Shown here: piece after piece, positions 1 to 9,012 of the stretch | How the letters are laid out: each line of letters starts with the position of its first letter | How positions within the stretch are numbered: position 1 is the stretch's first letter | DNA from: Terribacillus saccharophilus | GTDB taxonomy: Bacteria; Bacillota; Bacilli; Bacillales; Amphibacillaceae | Direction: 5' to 3' | DNA: 64,000 bases | Assembly (NCBI RefSeq): GCF_002272745.1 | Contig: NZ_NPBD01000002.1 | Span: 434,001 to 498,000, forward strand | Notes under the pieces: generated by a model | Databases searched by the model: none | Told to the model about the DNA's origin: nothing | The model's input: the letters and a program-made list of their open reading frames with translations, nothing else | Program-made: the position numbers and the translations under genes

Positions 1-1
1 A

Positions 2-619
2 TTCATGCGATCAGCGTTTCAGGTGAAAGAGGCGGTCGGTATGACAGATCGTGAGGCCCGAAGTGCGATGAAGACAGGTGCTATTGCAGCCATCGGTCCT
101 GCATTAGGCAATATTATCATTGCCGTCTCACTGATGACGTTGATCGGAAATCCGCTTACGATGATGCGCAGTGCAATTATCGGATCCTCCGCTACCGAGT
201 CACTCGGTGCCCAGATGGCTTCAACAGCTTATGGTACTGAGCTAGGATCAGCAAACTTTGGTCCTGAGGCTTTTACAACTATTGCTTGGACATTGTGTAT
301 CGGCGGAACAGGATGGCTAATCGTCACGTTTTTCTTTACAAAGTCATTGGGATCATTTCAAAAGAAAATAACAGCACGTAAGAATGGCACAAAGAAGATG
401 GTTATTATTTCAACCGCAGCTATGCTTGGAGCGTTCGGATACTTTGCAGCAAATGAAGCAGTGAAAAGCAGCGGTCATACCTTGGTCATCCTGACAAGCA
501 TCCTGATAACGATCGGCACTTTACTCTTAGCAAATAAACTGCAAAGGAATTGGCTGAAAGAATGGGCTTTAGGTTTTGCTATCATTGGCGGACTGACAGT
601 CGGCTACTTTATCGGATAA
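2..619 (+). CDS. DUF5058 family membrane protein (5' end cut by window edge)
   Basis: The reading frame is open to the first base, and the residues before the first internal Met look like the end of a first membrane helix and its loop, so the true start lies outside the window. About 205 residues are visible. The pattern IGPALGNIIIAVSLMTLIGNP, followed by a segment starting SAIIGSSATES and several later hydrophobic helices, resembles the DUF5058 family of uncharacterised polytopic membrane proteins as I remember it. A second membrane protein starts 17 bases downstream and an M20 hydrolase overlaps that one. The likely role is therefore uptake or release of a small molecule that the hydrolase processes; this is inference. 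No substrate can be read from the sequence. Confidence 0.6.
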   Translation, partial: FMRSAFQVKEAVGMTDREARSAMKTGAIAAIGPALGNIIIAVSLMTLIGNPLTMMRSAIIGSSATESLGAQMASTAYGTELGSANFGPEAFTTIAWTLCIGGTGWLIVTFFFTKSLGSFQKKITARKNGTKKMVIISTAAMLGAFGYFAANEAVKSSGHTLVILTSILITIGTLLLANKLQRNWLKEWALGFAIIGGLTVGYFIG

Positions 620-635
620 GGGAGGGAAAGGGAAA

Positions 636-1367
636 ATGGCTAAAACAGCGGAACAGGTAGTAATACAGGAACAGCTGATTGAAACACAGCAGCAATCATT
701 TGATGCTTTTCATGTGAATGCTCATTTTTGGGGAAGACTCACGATTGGATGTGTGATTGTCTTATCGGCTGCATTGCCGCTTTATCTATCGTTTGTCGCG
801 GGATACCACCCTGGCTGGCAGGCAATATTCGCTGCCTTTCTCGCATATATCGCCCTCGTTGGATTTGCTTGGGTGGTGGAGCCGGTCAGTTATTACGCAA
901 CACTTGGTGTCTCTGGAACGTACCTTAGTTTCCTTACTGGAAACATCGCCAATATGTGTCTTCCATCTGCGGCTGCGGCTCAGCAGGTGATAGGCGCAGA
1001 ACCAGGTACAAGGAAAGGCGAGGTAGCAGCAACTCTCGCAATAGCGGCAGCCAGCTTTATGAATATCGCCGTGCTGATTCCTGTCATATTAGCAGGATCG
1101 TATATCCTCTCTGCAATCCCAGAATCCGTTCAGGCTGCATTCACCTATATCATTCCTGCTATCTTCGGCGGGATGATCGCTCAATTGGCTATGAGAAAAC
1201 CGCTTTTCGGTGTGACCGGTGTCGTTTTCGGCATCCTGTTGACACAGATTCCAATTCCAGTCTTCTTCAAAGGCCTGGTCTGTATGTTCTTGACAGTCAT
1301 TATCTGTGTACTTTTGGAAAACAAGCAAGCATCCAAAACAAATGAAGGAGAGATGGTTCATGAGTAA
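636..1367 (+). CDS. Polytopic membrane protein, partner of the DUF5058 protein
   Basis: A 243-residue protein with a soluble N-terminus rich in Gln and Glu (about 30 residues), then roughly six or seven hydrophobic helices. Short conserved-looking loops such as GNIANMCLPSAAAAQQ and GAEPGTRKGE sit between helices. I do not recognise a named family with certainty. The start has GGGAGGG about ten bases upstream. Its stop codon lies eight bases inside the following M20 gene, so the two are probably translationally coupled. Together with the preceding DUF5058 protein it may form a two-component transporter; that is an inference from gene order only. Confidence 0.6.
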   Translation: MAKTAEQVVIQEQLIETQQQSFDAFHVNAHFWGRLTIGCVIVLSAALPLYLSFVAGYHPGWQAIFAAFLAYIALVGFAWVVEPVSYYATLGVSGTYLSFLTGNIANMCLPSAAAAQQVIGAEPGTRKGEVAATLAIAAASFMNIAVLIPVILAGSYILSAIPESVQAAFTYIIPAIFGGMIAQLAMRKPLFGVTGVVFGILLTQIPIPVFFKGLVCMFLTVIICVLLENKQASKTNEGEMVHE

Positions 1368-2778
1368 AAAAGAGCTGGTTCGTAATCTGGAGGAGTTGGA
1401 ACACGTTACAGGAAGTTTAGCACTTGATATATGGCAGCATCCTCAAATCGCTTATAAAGAGACTTATGCAAGTACAGCGCAGAAGGATGTGCTTGCAGAC
1501 GCAGGTTTCCGCATTACAGATAACATCGGTGGTATGCAAACTGCTTTTTATGCGGAATACGGGAGTGGGCATCCAACCATCGGTATACTAGGAGAATTTG
1601 ATGCACTGCCAGGTTTGTCGCAATCAAGCAAGCCTTACAAGGATCCTGTCAGAGATAACGCACCTGGTCACGCGTGCGGCCATCATCTGCTTGGAACCGC
1701 TGGTGTAGAGGCCGTGCTAGGGCTGAAGCAGCTTATCGATCAAGGCAAGGTGAATGGGACGATCCGCTATTATGGCTGTCCCGCTGAAGAGGTGCTCTCA
1801 GGAAAGACATTTATGGCAAGAGAAGGTGTATTTGATGATTTGGATTGCTGTCTCACCTGGCATCCTGGAACAAGTAATGTGGTCCAAAATTATAGCACTC
1901 AAGCAATGATCTCCATCAAATTCCGTTTCCATGGTGTCCCGGCACATGCAGCAGGTGCACCGCATGCCGGACGCAGTGCGCTTGATGCTGTTGAAATCAT
2001 GAATATCGGAGCCAACTATCTGCGGGAGCATCTAGTAGACGGCACACGCATCCACTATAGCATCACAAACGGCGGGCAAGCGCCGAACATAGTTCCAGAT
2101 GAAGCAGAGGTATGGTATTACCTGCGAGGAGAAAATCGGGATCAAGTAGAGGATATGCTGGTGCGCATGCATGATATCGCAAAAGGGGCAGCATTGATTA
2201 CTGGCACCTCAACTTCTCATGAACTTTTAGCCAATTGCTATCATATGCTGACAAATGACACAATGGATACGCTGAATTATCGCAATATGGAGGATTACCC
2301 GATGGAAAGCTTTACTTCGGATGAAGTTGCTTATGCCGCTATACTGCGTAAGTCTATGGATCCGAAACTTATTGAAGAATCTCGCCGACAGCTGCAGCTT
2401 GATTACAATGATATACTTCCCACCAAGAATTTCTATAATATAACAATGAAAGATACAACGATGCCTGGCTCGACAGATGTAGCCGATGTAAGCTGGATCA
2501 CTCCGCTTGCTAGTATCGGTACGACATGCGGGCCGATTGGAACCCAAGTACATGCGTGGCAAGCTACGGCAGTATTCGGAACAAGTATTGGACTGAAGGG
2601 CATGCATTATGCGGCGCGAATCATGGCTTTGACCGCATATGACCTTCTTACTGAACCAGCTCTTGTGGAACAAGCAAAGGCAGAGTTCATAAGAGCAACT
2701 GCTGATAAGCCGTATCAAGCTGGTCTAGATGAGACTGTATTAGCGCCTGGAACAGAACGAAAAGAGCAATTAATCTGA
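1360..2778 (+). CDS. M20 family amidohydrolase (AbgB-like)
   Basis: A 472-residue metal-dependent amidohydrolase. The ATG at 1360 is chosen because GGAG lies nine bases upstream; the longer open frame back to 1306 lacks a site. Near residues 75-110 it has GILGEFDALPG and PGHACGHHLLG, the metal-site region of the M20 fold. CPAEEVLSGK carries the catalytic Glu pair and FHGVPAHAAGAPHAGRSALDA marks the lid domain. Length and motifs fit the AbgB type, which cleaves aminoacyl or aminobenzoyl amides such as p-aminobenzoyl-glutamate. The substrate here is unknown. It is the last gene of the run that begins with the two membrane proteins, which suggests import followed by hydrolysis of an amide-linked small molecule. 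Confidence 0.8.
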   Translation: MSKKELVRNLEELEHVTGSLALDIWQHPQIAYKETYASTAQKDVLADAGFRITDNIGGMQTAFYAEYGSGHPTIGILGEFDALPGLSQSSKPYKDPVRDNAPGHACGHHLLGTAGVEAVLGLKQLIDQGKVNGTIRYYGCPAEEVLSGKTFMAREGVFDDLDCCLTWHPGTSNVVQNYSTQAMISIKFRFHGVPAHAAGAPHAGRSALDAVEIMNIGANYLREHLVDGTRIHYSITNGGQAPNIVPDEAEVWYYLRGENRDQVEDMLVRMHDIAKGAALITGTSTSHELLANCYHMLTNDTMDTLNYRNMEDYPMESFTSDEVAYAAILRKSMDPKLIEESRRQLQLDYNDILPTKNFYNITMKDTTMPGSTDVADVSWITPLASIGTTCGPIGTQVHAWQATAVFGTSIGLKGMHYAARIMALTAYDLLTEPALVEQAKAEFIRATADKPYQAGLDETVLAPGTERKEQLI

Positions 2779-2784
2779 GTGTAA

Positions 2785-2812
2785 TTGACTTCCATTTCAC
2801 TTTTGGTATACT
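2785..2812 (+). promoter_or_regulatory. Sigma-A type promoter of the ABC-F gene
   Basis: TTGACT at 2785-2790 and TATACT at 2807-2812 are separated by 16 bases. Each hexamer differs from consensus at one position. Transcription would begin near 2819, giving a leader of about 230 bases before the ABC-F start codon. Confidence 0.75.
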
Positions 2813-2847
2813 GTAAGCAACAAATACGAGAGGATGATGGGTGACCA

Positions 2848-2859
2848 ATGATTAACTAA
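2848..2859 (+). CDS. Three-codon upstream ORF (Met-Ile-Asn-stop) in the ABC-F leader
   Basis: ATG ATT AAC TAA lies about 30 bases after the predicted transcription start, preceded by GGTGA at 2840-2844 and an AGAGG at 2829-2833. Very short upstream ORFs precede regulated ABC-F genes in Bacillus and Listeria; I recall a similar arrangement for vmlR. Here it would act as a sensor: a ribosome stalled or slowed by a drug changes folding of the downstream leader. It is too short to be called from coding statistics, so the case rests on position and on the surrounding RNA structures. Confidence 0.5.
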   Translation: MIN

Positions 2860-2905
2860 TCTTATTTTTCACGAATTGAAAAGTCATTTTCAACGCGTAC
2901 AAAAT

Positions 2906-2988
2906 AGGATTAGTCTGCCCATTTTCTAATTGAACGGAAACGTATACCTCTCCAAGGATGTATGTGTCTTTCTGGTACGGCTAATCCT
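2906..2988 (+). promoter_or_regulatory. Antiterminator stem in the ABC-F leader
   Basis: AGGATTAGTC at 2906-2915 can pair over ten positions (one G-U) with GGCTAATCCT at 2979-2988. The right arm covers six bases of the left arm of the terminator that follows, so the two structures cannot form together. Confidence 0.6.
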
Positions 2989-3016
2989 TCCAATTTATTT
3001 TGGGAGGATTTTTTTC
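2983..3016 (+). terminator. Conditional intrinsic terminator in the ABC-F leader
   Basis: AATCCTTCC at 2983-2991 pairs with GGGAGGATT at 3002-3010 (nine pairs, one G-U) around a ten-base loop and runs directly into a T tract. It lies after the promoter and before the coding start, so it must be overcome for expression. Confidence 0.75.
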
Positions 3017-3020
3017 TGTC

Positions 3021-3037
3021 CTCCTATCGTTAAGGAG
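3021..3037 (+). promoter_or_regulatory. Hairpin sequestering the ABC-F ribosome binding site
   Basis: CTCCT at 3021-3025 pairs with AGGAG at 3033-3037, the Shine-Dalgarno sequence of the gene at 3047, with a seven-base loop. It gives a possible second, translational level of control. Confidence 0.5.
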
Positions 3038-3046
3038 CGGTTACTT

Positions 3047-4681
3047 ATGAAAGAATTAATCAAATTACAGCAAATCAGCTATATGTACGGTGAGCGTCTC
3101 ATATTACAGCAGGCAAATGGTACAATTCACCAGGGTGATGTAATTGGCATAATCGGAAGGAACGGCGCTGGTAAGAGTACATTACTGCAGATTTTGGCAG
3201 GTAATAAGCATGTAATCGAAGGAGTAATTCGGACAGCGGATTCTCTCCATGTTGAATTGGTTGAACAGGAAAAGGACAATTATAGTTATGATCCAATTCA
3301 ATCTGAAGCAGCAATACTGCGCAGAAAATGGAGCGTGCCATCTGTTCCTTATCATAATATGAGCGGCGGAGAGAAACTAAAAGCGAGGCTTGCGAGCGGA
3401 CTTTCAAGTAAGGCAGAGATATTGCTGCTGGATGAACCAACAAACCATCTGGATGAAGACAGTGTAAACCTGCTTGTGGAAGAAATCAAAGAATCAAATA
3501 AAACGTTATTGATCGTTTCGCATGACCGCTATCTACTAGATCAAGTGGCCACAAAGATATGGTCTATAGAAGAACAGATGCTCCATACTTTTGAAGGGAA
3601 TTATACTGCGTATACAGATCATCGGCATAAAGAAAAAGCGGCCCAACAGCATGCCTATGAGAAACAGCAAAAACGTATAAACCAAGTAGAAGACCAAATA
3701 GCTTCGTTGCAAAACTGGAGCGCCAAAGCACATTCACAATCTACCAAACAAGAAGGTGCTAAAGAATATTATCGTAAAAAAGCGAAACGAATGGATAAGG
3801 CTGTAAAATCCAAAAGGAAGCGACTAGAAAATGAATTGGAAAAGGAGAAAGTAGAAGCTGTTGAACCGGAGCAAGGCATAACCTTTGAACTAAAATCAGC
3901 CCGCAAAAAAGGAAAACGGTTTTTGGAATGTAAAAACGTAACGAAGCAATATGAAAGTAAGGTACTCTTTCGTGATGCCAATTTTACAATCAAGCATGGA
4001 GAGAAAGTCGGCTTGCAAGGGCCGAACGGGTGCGGCAAGACAACCTTTTTCCGTATGATAACTGATAGTGAACCATATGCAGGAGAGATATGGAAGTCAC
4101 CAACAGCAAACATCGGCTATCTCTCACAGGATGTCTATGATCTGCCTTTGGATAAGACACCTGCGGAGATCTTTCACCAGGAATCATATGCAGAGAGGGG
4201 AAAGGTACAAACGCTGCTTTTGCATCTCGGTTTCGAGACAGAAAGCTGGAGACTTCAGATAGAAGAAATGAGTATGGGGGAGCGTGTGAAGCTCAAACTT
4301 ATGCAGCATATCCTGGAAGATAAGGATGTCCTTTTGCTGGATGAACCAACAAACCACATGGACCTTCCATCTCGGGAACATTTGGAACAAACACTCGCAG
4401 CTTACAGTGGGACACTGCTTGTTATCTCGCATGATCGCTATTTCAGAGAGAAAGTGACAGATACGCAATTGATCATTCAGGAAGGCACGATGCAGAAGAT
4501 TCTAAGTACTAGAGAAGCGGAACCAGACTCAGAAGTGGATATCATACTCATGCAGCTGGAAAATGAACGGCAGGAAGTATTAGGGAAGCTGAGTATGCTT
4601 ATACCTGGAGATACAGCGTATAAGCATTTGGATGAGCGTTTTAATCAACTGACAAAAAGAATTATACAACTGAAGAATTAG
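3047..4681 (+). CDS. ABC-F ribosome protection protein (Vga/VmlR/Msr-like)
   Basis: A 544-residue protein with two ABC ATPase domains and no membrane segments. The ATG at 3047 follows AAGGAG with a good spacing; the open frame extends upstream only through the leader. The first Walker A is GRNGAGKST (about residue 37), signature MSGGEK, Walker B LLLDEPTNHLD. The second Walker A is GPNGCGKTT, signature MSMGER, Walker B LLLDEPTNHMD. A Lys/Glu-rich linker of about 80 residues joins the domains, the region that in this class reaches toward the peptidyl transferase centre. Family members dislodge antibiotics such as lincosamides, streptogramin A and pleuromutilins from the ribosome. The regulated leader upstream supports an antibiotic-responsive role; the exact drug spectrum cannot be read. 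Confidence 0.85.
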   Translation: MKELIKLQQISYMYGERLILQQANGTIHQGDVIGIIGRNGAGKSTLLQILAGNKHVIEGVIRTADSLHVELVEQEKDNYSYDPIQSEAAILRRKWSVPSVPYHNMSGGEKLKARLASGLSSKAEILLLDEPTNHLDEDSVNLLVEEIKESNKTLLIVSHDRYLLDQVATKIWSIEEQMLHTFEGNYTAYTDHRHKEKAAQQHAYEKQQKRINQVEDQIASLQNWSAKAHSQSTKQEGAKEYYRKKAKRMDKAVKSKRKRLENELEKEKVEAVEPEQGITFELKSARKKGKRFLECKNVTKQYESKVLFRDANFTIKHGEKVGLQGPNGCGKTTFFRMITDSEPYAGEIWKSPTANIGYLSQDVYDLPLDKTPAEIFHQESYAERGKVQTLLLHLGFETESWRLQIEEMSMGERVKLKLMQHILEDKDVLLLDEPTNHMDLPSREHLEQTLAAYSGTLLVISHDRYFREKVTDTQLIIQEGTMQKILSTREAEPDSEVDIILMQLENERQEVLGKLSMLIPGDTAYKHLDERFNQLTKRIIQLKN

Positions 4682-4688
4682 AAAAAAT

Positions 4689-4726
4689 AGAAGAGCTGTG
4701 TATTCAAAGCACAACTCTTCTTTCCT
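4689..4726 (+). terminator. Intrinsic terminator after the ABC-F gene
   Basis: AGAAGAG at 4689-4695 plus TGTG pair with CACA plus CTCTTCT (4710-4721), with one internal mismatch, followed by TTCC. The T tract is short, so strength is uncertain. Confidence 0.55.
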
Positions 4727-4729
4727 GAT

Positions 4730-5309
4730 ATGTTCTGAATTGTAAACCTTCAGTCCTATATAAAAGGTAATAGTCAAGTTTTCCTGAATTTAAAAGAAAT
4801 TCTAATATTGAACCATCTTATATTGGAGTATGTTAAGCTTGGGGAAAAAATAGATATGGAGGTCACAATATAACAGGAAATACTACTACTTAGTTTTAGT
4901 ATCTATCGTTTACTGCCGATCCCCTCCTCATAGTTTTCAAAATATTAATTATATTTGAAGCTTTCCACTTTATTAAAGCACCCAGCTTTAGAAATAGCCC
5001 AATTCTCACTTATAAGAACTAATATTCAGATCGTCCGTGTTACAGCTGAAGTTATTAATTGAAATTATAAAAATGTAATTCATGTTAATAAAAGAAAAAA
5101 TCGTCCGTTTTTGTGGTATAGGTGCTTACAATACAGTAGCGAATGTTCAACAGAAATTACTCCGCATTTATTAAGGTACAACAGCACTACTATTTAGTGT
5201 CTAATTGCAAGCTTTATGGACAATGCAAACCTGGACGATGCCTAATTGCTACCTCTTTTCCTGCAAAACAAAGAAAATCCTTTAAGTGCTCAATCTTGTA
5301 AAAGGGAGT
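4730..5309. other. Gene-free stretch, AT-rich
   Basis: No reading frame with a ribosome binding site, no clear hairpin and no convincing promoter were found. The short sequence ATCGTCCGT occurs twice (near 5034 and 5099), with no evident meaning. Confidence 0.5.
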
Positions 5310-5535
5310 GGCGATATAACCATCGGGCTTACTCACTTTGATCGGTCGCTCCTCTCAACCTTTTACCTTGTGCGATGTTCGCATCATTCTCCTAACCATC
5401 ATTGACCCGGAACAAGACTTGGGAAGTGTCCTGCTTACTGAAGACTGTAATCCATTTTACGGGGATCTTGTCATAACAGGAAACTACCGGAGTGTAGTGA
5501 TAGCTATTTTCAAAGCTTTAGCATCAAATAATTAA
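5310..5535 (+). pseudogene. Possible decayed C-terminus of a serine hydrolase
   Basis: One frame ends with a segment reading IIDPEQDLGSVLLTE and then YGDLVITGNYRSVVIAIF before a stop. That resembles the end of beta-lactamase-fold serine hydrolases (AmpH/YbbE/EstB type), where an IDPE-x-x-L-x-x-VLLTN strand closes the domain. The expected upstream motifs are absent and the frame is broken within about 70 bases. In B. subtilis such a gene (ybbE) neighbours nagZ and namZ, so a remnant here is plausible. The evidence is thin; chance coding is a real alternative. Confidence 0.25.
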
Positions 5536-5550
5536 AAAGGGGATGGGAAT

Positions 5551-7470
5551 ATGTTTAAAAAGAAATGGGCAGCAGCTGCTTTAGTTGCAGTGCTTTCAGT
5601 TACAGCTTTCGTTGGAATCAAACCTACAGATGTGAAGGCTGACACAGATGTGAAGGCAATTGTTGAGGGAATGTCGGTCGAACAAAAAGTGGGTCAAATG
5701 CTTATGCCGGATTTCCGCAACTGGCAAAAGCAAGGGGAAAGCAAAGCAACAGGTTTTACAGAGATGAACGATGAAGTGGGAAGCATCATTCAGAAATATC
5801 ATTTAGGGGGCGTTATCCTATTTGCCGAAAACGTCGTGGGTACTGAGCAAACAGTCCGTTTGATAGATGGCTTGCAAAATGCAAGTCCGGAACTACCGCT
5901 TTTCATCACTATTGATCAGGAAGGCGGAATCGTGACACGTCTACAAACGGGAACGAACCTCCCCGGCAACATGGCGTTGGGTGCAACAGGAAGTGAAAAA
6001 TATGCTTATCAAACTGGCAAAATCATTGGGAAAGAATTATCGTCTCTTGGTGTAAATGTAAATTTCGGCCCGTCATTGGATGTAAACAATAATCCTGAAA
6101 ATCCTGTAATAGGTGTCCGTTCATACAGCTCTAATCCAGAGCTAGTCTCAAAGCTAGGCATTGAGACTATAAAAGGACTGCAACGCCAGAATGTTGCTGC
6201 AACAGCAAAGCATTTTCCAGGACATGGCGATACCGCTACTGACAGTCATTACGGTTTGCCGCTTGTTACACATGACAAGGATAGATTACATGCTGTAGAA
6301 CTTCTGCCTTTTCAGAATGCGATTGATGAAGGCATAGATATGATTATGACAGCGCATGTTCAATTTCCTGCTTTTGATGATACAACGTATATCAGCAAAA
6401 AAGACGGTCAGGAGATTTTGGTTCCAGCCACACTTTCCAAAAAGGTTTTGACAGGATTGCTACGCGAGGAAATGGGGTTTGAAGGTGTCATCGTCACAGA
6501 TGCTCTTAATATGAAAGCGATTTCATACAACTTTGGCCAGGAAGAAGCCGTAGTATTAGCATTAAAATCAGGTGTAGATATTGCGTTAATGCCTGCACAA
6601 GTGAACTCTTTGGAAATGGAAAAGAATTTGGCTTCCGTTTATAACGCAGTGCTAGAAGCAATCGAATCTGGAGATATCCCAATGGAGCAAGTAAATGCAT
6701 CGGTTGAGAGAATTCTTAAATTGAAAGAAAAACGTGGTATTTTGGATCCTGACAAAGCACCAATTGAAGAAAAAGTAGCTAAATCGTTAAAAGTAGTAGG
6801 CAACAAGGAGCATTTGAAGAAAGAAAAGAACATGGCGGAGGATGCTGTTACTCTTTTGAAAAATGAAGACAAAACACTCCCTTTCAAACCGAAAAAAGGG
6901 GACAATGTTCTTGTGCTAGCTCCATTTGATGACCAAGTAGAAGCGATGACAAGAAGCATAAACGAATTAAAAGGCAAGAAGAAAAATGTTAAAATTACTG
7001 GCTATGCTTTCTCGGAAAAGTCTTTCAATGAAGAGGTGGCAGCCATGATTGATGACGCAGACTATGTTATTACCGGTTCCTATGTTGTGAAAAATGACCC
7101 TGCTGTAAACGATGGCGTCATTGATGATAGTATTCAGGATTCGAGCAAATGGGCAACAGCTTTTCCAAGAGCTGTCATGAAAGATGCTGAAGCAAAGAAT
7201 AAAAAGTTTGTGTTAATGAGTCTGCGCAATCCTTATGATGTCGGGAATTTTGAAGAAGCAAAAGCTGTGCTTGCGGTCTATGGTTTTAAAGGCTATTCAA
7301 ATGGAGCATATAGACAGCCGAACATTCCTGCCGGTATTAAGACCATATTTGGTGAATCAAAGCCAAAAGGTAAATTACCAGTAGATATTCCATCTGTCAA
7401 TCAACCTGAAGAAATTATTTATCCATATGGTTATGGACTCGATATTCGTTCAGGCAAGCTGCTTAAATAA
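5551..7470 (+). CDS. nagZ: Secreted beta-N-acetylglucosaminidase, GH3 (NagZ/YbbD)
   Basis: A 639-residue two-domain GH3 enzyme that removes non-reducing-end GlcNAc from muropeptides outside the cell. A signal peptide of about 30 residues ends in VKA, a signal peptidase I type site with no lipobox Cys. The TIM-barrel domain carries [14 protein letters not shown], with the Asp231-His233 dyad that serves as acid/base in Gram-positive Nag[10 protein letters not shown] contains the nucleophile Asp317. The C-terminal alpha/beta domain (about 410-639) is present, as in the B. subtilis enzyme of nearly equal length. SD AAGGGGATGG precedes the ATG. The NamZ gene follows after 25 bases, so the pair should release GlcNAc and then MurNAc from peptidoglycan fragments. 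Confidence 0.93.
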   Translation: MFKKKWAAAALVAVLSVTAFVGIKPTDVKADTDVKAIVEGMSVEQKVGQMLMPDFRNWQKQGESKATGFTEMNDEVGSIIQKYHLGGVILFAENVVGTEQTVRLIDGLQNASPELPLFITIDQEGGIVTRLQTGTNLPGNMALGATGSEKYAYQTGKIIGKELSSLGVNVNFGPSLDVNNNPENPVIGVRSYSSNPELVSKLGIETIKGLQRQNVAATAKHFPGHGDTATDSHYGLPLVTHDKDRLHAVELLPFQNAIDEGIDMIMTAHVQFPAFDDTTYISKKDGQEILVPATLSKKVLTGLLREEMGFEGVIVTDALNMKAISYNFGQEEAVVLALKSGVDIALMPAQVNSLEMEKNLASVYNAVLEAIESGDIPMEQVNASVERILKLKEKRGILDPDKAPIEEKVAKSLKVVGNKEHLKKEKNMAEDAVTLLKNEDKTLPFKPKKGDNVLVLAPFDDQVEAMTRSINELKGKKKNVKITGYAFSEKSFNEEVAAMIDDADYVITGSYVVKNDPAVNDGVIDDSIQDSSKWATAFPRAVMKDAEAKNKKFVLMSLRNPYDVGNFEEAKAVLAVYGFKGYSNGAYRQPNIPAGIKTIFGESKPKGKLPVDIPSVNQPEEIIYPYGYGLDIRSGKLLK

Positions 7471-7495
7471 TCCGAATTAAAGGGGAGGAGTTCCA

Positions 7496-8737
7496 TTGAA
7501 AAGGGGTTTGTTGCTGGTTATGATTCTGATGCTTGCTTTAAGTGCTTTTCCTGCGGAAAAAGAGGTTGCTGCCCATAAGAGAAAGAAAGATAATAAAGTA
7601 ACGCCTGGTGTTGAGGTCCTTTTAGATGATCAGAAAGAACTTTTAAAAGGCAAAAAAGTTGGCTTAATTACCAATCCGACCGGTATTGACTCAAAAATGA
7701 ACAGCATTGTTGATCTGCTGCATGAAGATTCGGATATTGAACTGACAGCTTTATTCGGTCCTGAGCATGGTGTACGCGGTGATGCTCAGGCAGGGGAATA
7801 TGTTGAATCTTATATTGACGAAAAAACAGGACTACCTGTTTACAGTCTCTATGGACAAACAAGAAAACCAACACCTGAAATGCTTAAAAACGTAGAAGTG
7901 CTTGTCTTTGATATTCAGGACGTCGGAACACGCTATTACACATACATCTACACAATGGCTTATGCCATGGAAGCAGCAAAAGAAAACAACATTCCAATTG
8001 TCGTGCTTGACCGTCCGAATCCTCTAGGCGGACTTTCAGTTGATGGTCCTGTACTTGAGCCTGAGTTCTCTTCCTTTATAGGGATGTATCCAATTCCAAC
8101 AAAGCACGGAATGACAGTCGGAGAGCTTGCTTCCTTCTTCAACGAAGAATTTAATATTGGAGCAAATTTGAGAATCGTCAAAATGAAAGGGTGGAGGCGG
8201 TCCATGGATTTCGATGACACTGGACTTCCATTTGTCCTACCGTCACCAAATATGCCGACAGTTTCAACAACATTTGTTTATCCTTCAACCGGTCTGATTG
8301 AAGGAACAAACCTTTCAGAAGGGCGGGGAACAACCAAACCATTTGAACTGATCGGTGCACCTTTTATCAACAGCACAAATCTTGCTGCAGAATTGAACTC
8401 ACTTAGTCTACCAGGTGTGAAATTCAGGGCTGCATCCTTTACACCGACATCTTCAAAACATGCTGGAAAACTCAGCCATGGTGTTGAAATTCATGTAACA
8501 GACCGAGCTGAATTCGATGCGGTAACTACAGGTCTTTACATCATTAAAATAATTCATGACATGTATCCAGACGATTTCGAATTTCTTTCAAACAACTTCT
8601 TTGATAAATTAATTGGAAACGATTGGGTCAGAACAATGATTCTTGAAGGAGCATCCGTTACAGAAATCACGAAAAAATACCAAAACGAACTATATGAATT
8701 TAAGAAGGTTCGAAAAGAGTACTTAATTTATAAGTAA
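7496..8737 (+). CDS. namZ: Exo-beta-N-acetylmuramidase (NamZ/YbbC, DUF1343)
   Basis: A 413-residue secreted protein starting at a TTG seven bases after a strong GGAGG. A signal peptide of about 26 residues ends near EVAA. Family landmarks are GLITNPTGID, FGPEHGVRGD, PVYSLYGQTRKPTP, FDIQDVGTRYYTYIYTM and LDRPNPLGG, with SEGRGTTKPFELIGAP further on. The B. subtilis protein is of the same size and cleaves terminal MurNAc from peptidoglycan fragments after NagZ has removed GlcNAc. The two genes are 25 bases apart and share a terminator. No murP, murQ or murR gene is nearby, so the downstream MurNAc uptake steps must be elsewhere. Confidence 0.92.
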   Translation: MKRGLLLVMILMLALSAFPAEKEVAAHKRKKDNKVTPGVEVLLDDQKELLKGKKVGLITNPTGIDSKMNSIVDLLHEDSDIELTALFGPEHGVRGDAQAGEYVESYIDEKTGLPVYSLYGQTRKPTPEMLKNVEVLVFDIQDVGTRYYTYIYTMAYAMEAAKENNIPIVVLDRPNPLGGLSVDGPVLEPEFSSFIGMYPIPTKHGMTVGELASFFNEEFNIGANLRIVKMKGWRRSMDFDDTGLPFVLPSPNMPTVSTTFVYPSTGLIEGTNLSEGRGTTKPFELIGAPFINSTNLAAELNSLSLPGVKFRAASFTPTSSKHAGKLSHGVEIHVTDRAEFDAVTTGLYIIKIIHDMYPDDFEFLSNNFFDKLIGNDWVRTMILEGASVTEITKKYQNELYEFKKVRKEYLIYK

Positions 8738-8745
8738 TTGTTTCG

Positions 8746-8780
8746 AAAGGGTGAAATCATTGAGTTTCACCCTTTTTTAG
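8746..8780 (+). terminator. Intrinsic terminator of the nagZ-namZ operon
   Basis: AAAGGGTGAAA at 8746-8756 pairs perfectly with TTTCACCCTTT at 8765-8775, followed by further Ts. Confidence 0.9.
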
Positions 8781-8973
8781 TATAGGAAAATACCTGTTTC
8801 TCCATCAACTCCTGAGGAATGCAGCTGTAGCGAACGTCTGCAAGGGGTATTAACAATAGGGAAGCTTTAAACAGAAACCTTAGATTATTATAATAGGGCT
8901 TTATCAATCAATCCTAATTTCTGCATGGCTTTGGGGAATAAAGGAAGATTAATGAACTGAAGAGCTAAATAAA

Positions 8974-9005
8974 AGAGAGATGTGTACTTAATGACACATC
9001 TCTTT
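8974..9005 (-). terminator. Intrinsic terminator of the MerR-EamA operon
   Basis: AGAGATGTGT at 8976-8985 pairs with ACACATCTCT at 8994-9003. Read on the minus strand the stem is followed by TTTTATTT. Confidence 0.75.
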
Positions 9006-9012
9006 ATATAAG

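Noticed and set aside
728..1361. Several overlapping ORFs of 66-129 codons inside the second membrane-protein gene on both strands
   Set aside because: They have no ribosome sites, show Arg/Ser/Cys-rich shadow composition and lie wholly within a supported gene.
5338..5535. Intact 65-codon ORF just before nagZ
   Set aside because: No ribosome binding site and only its second half resembles a known fold; listed as a possible pseudogene fragment instead of a gene.
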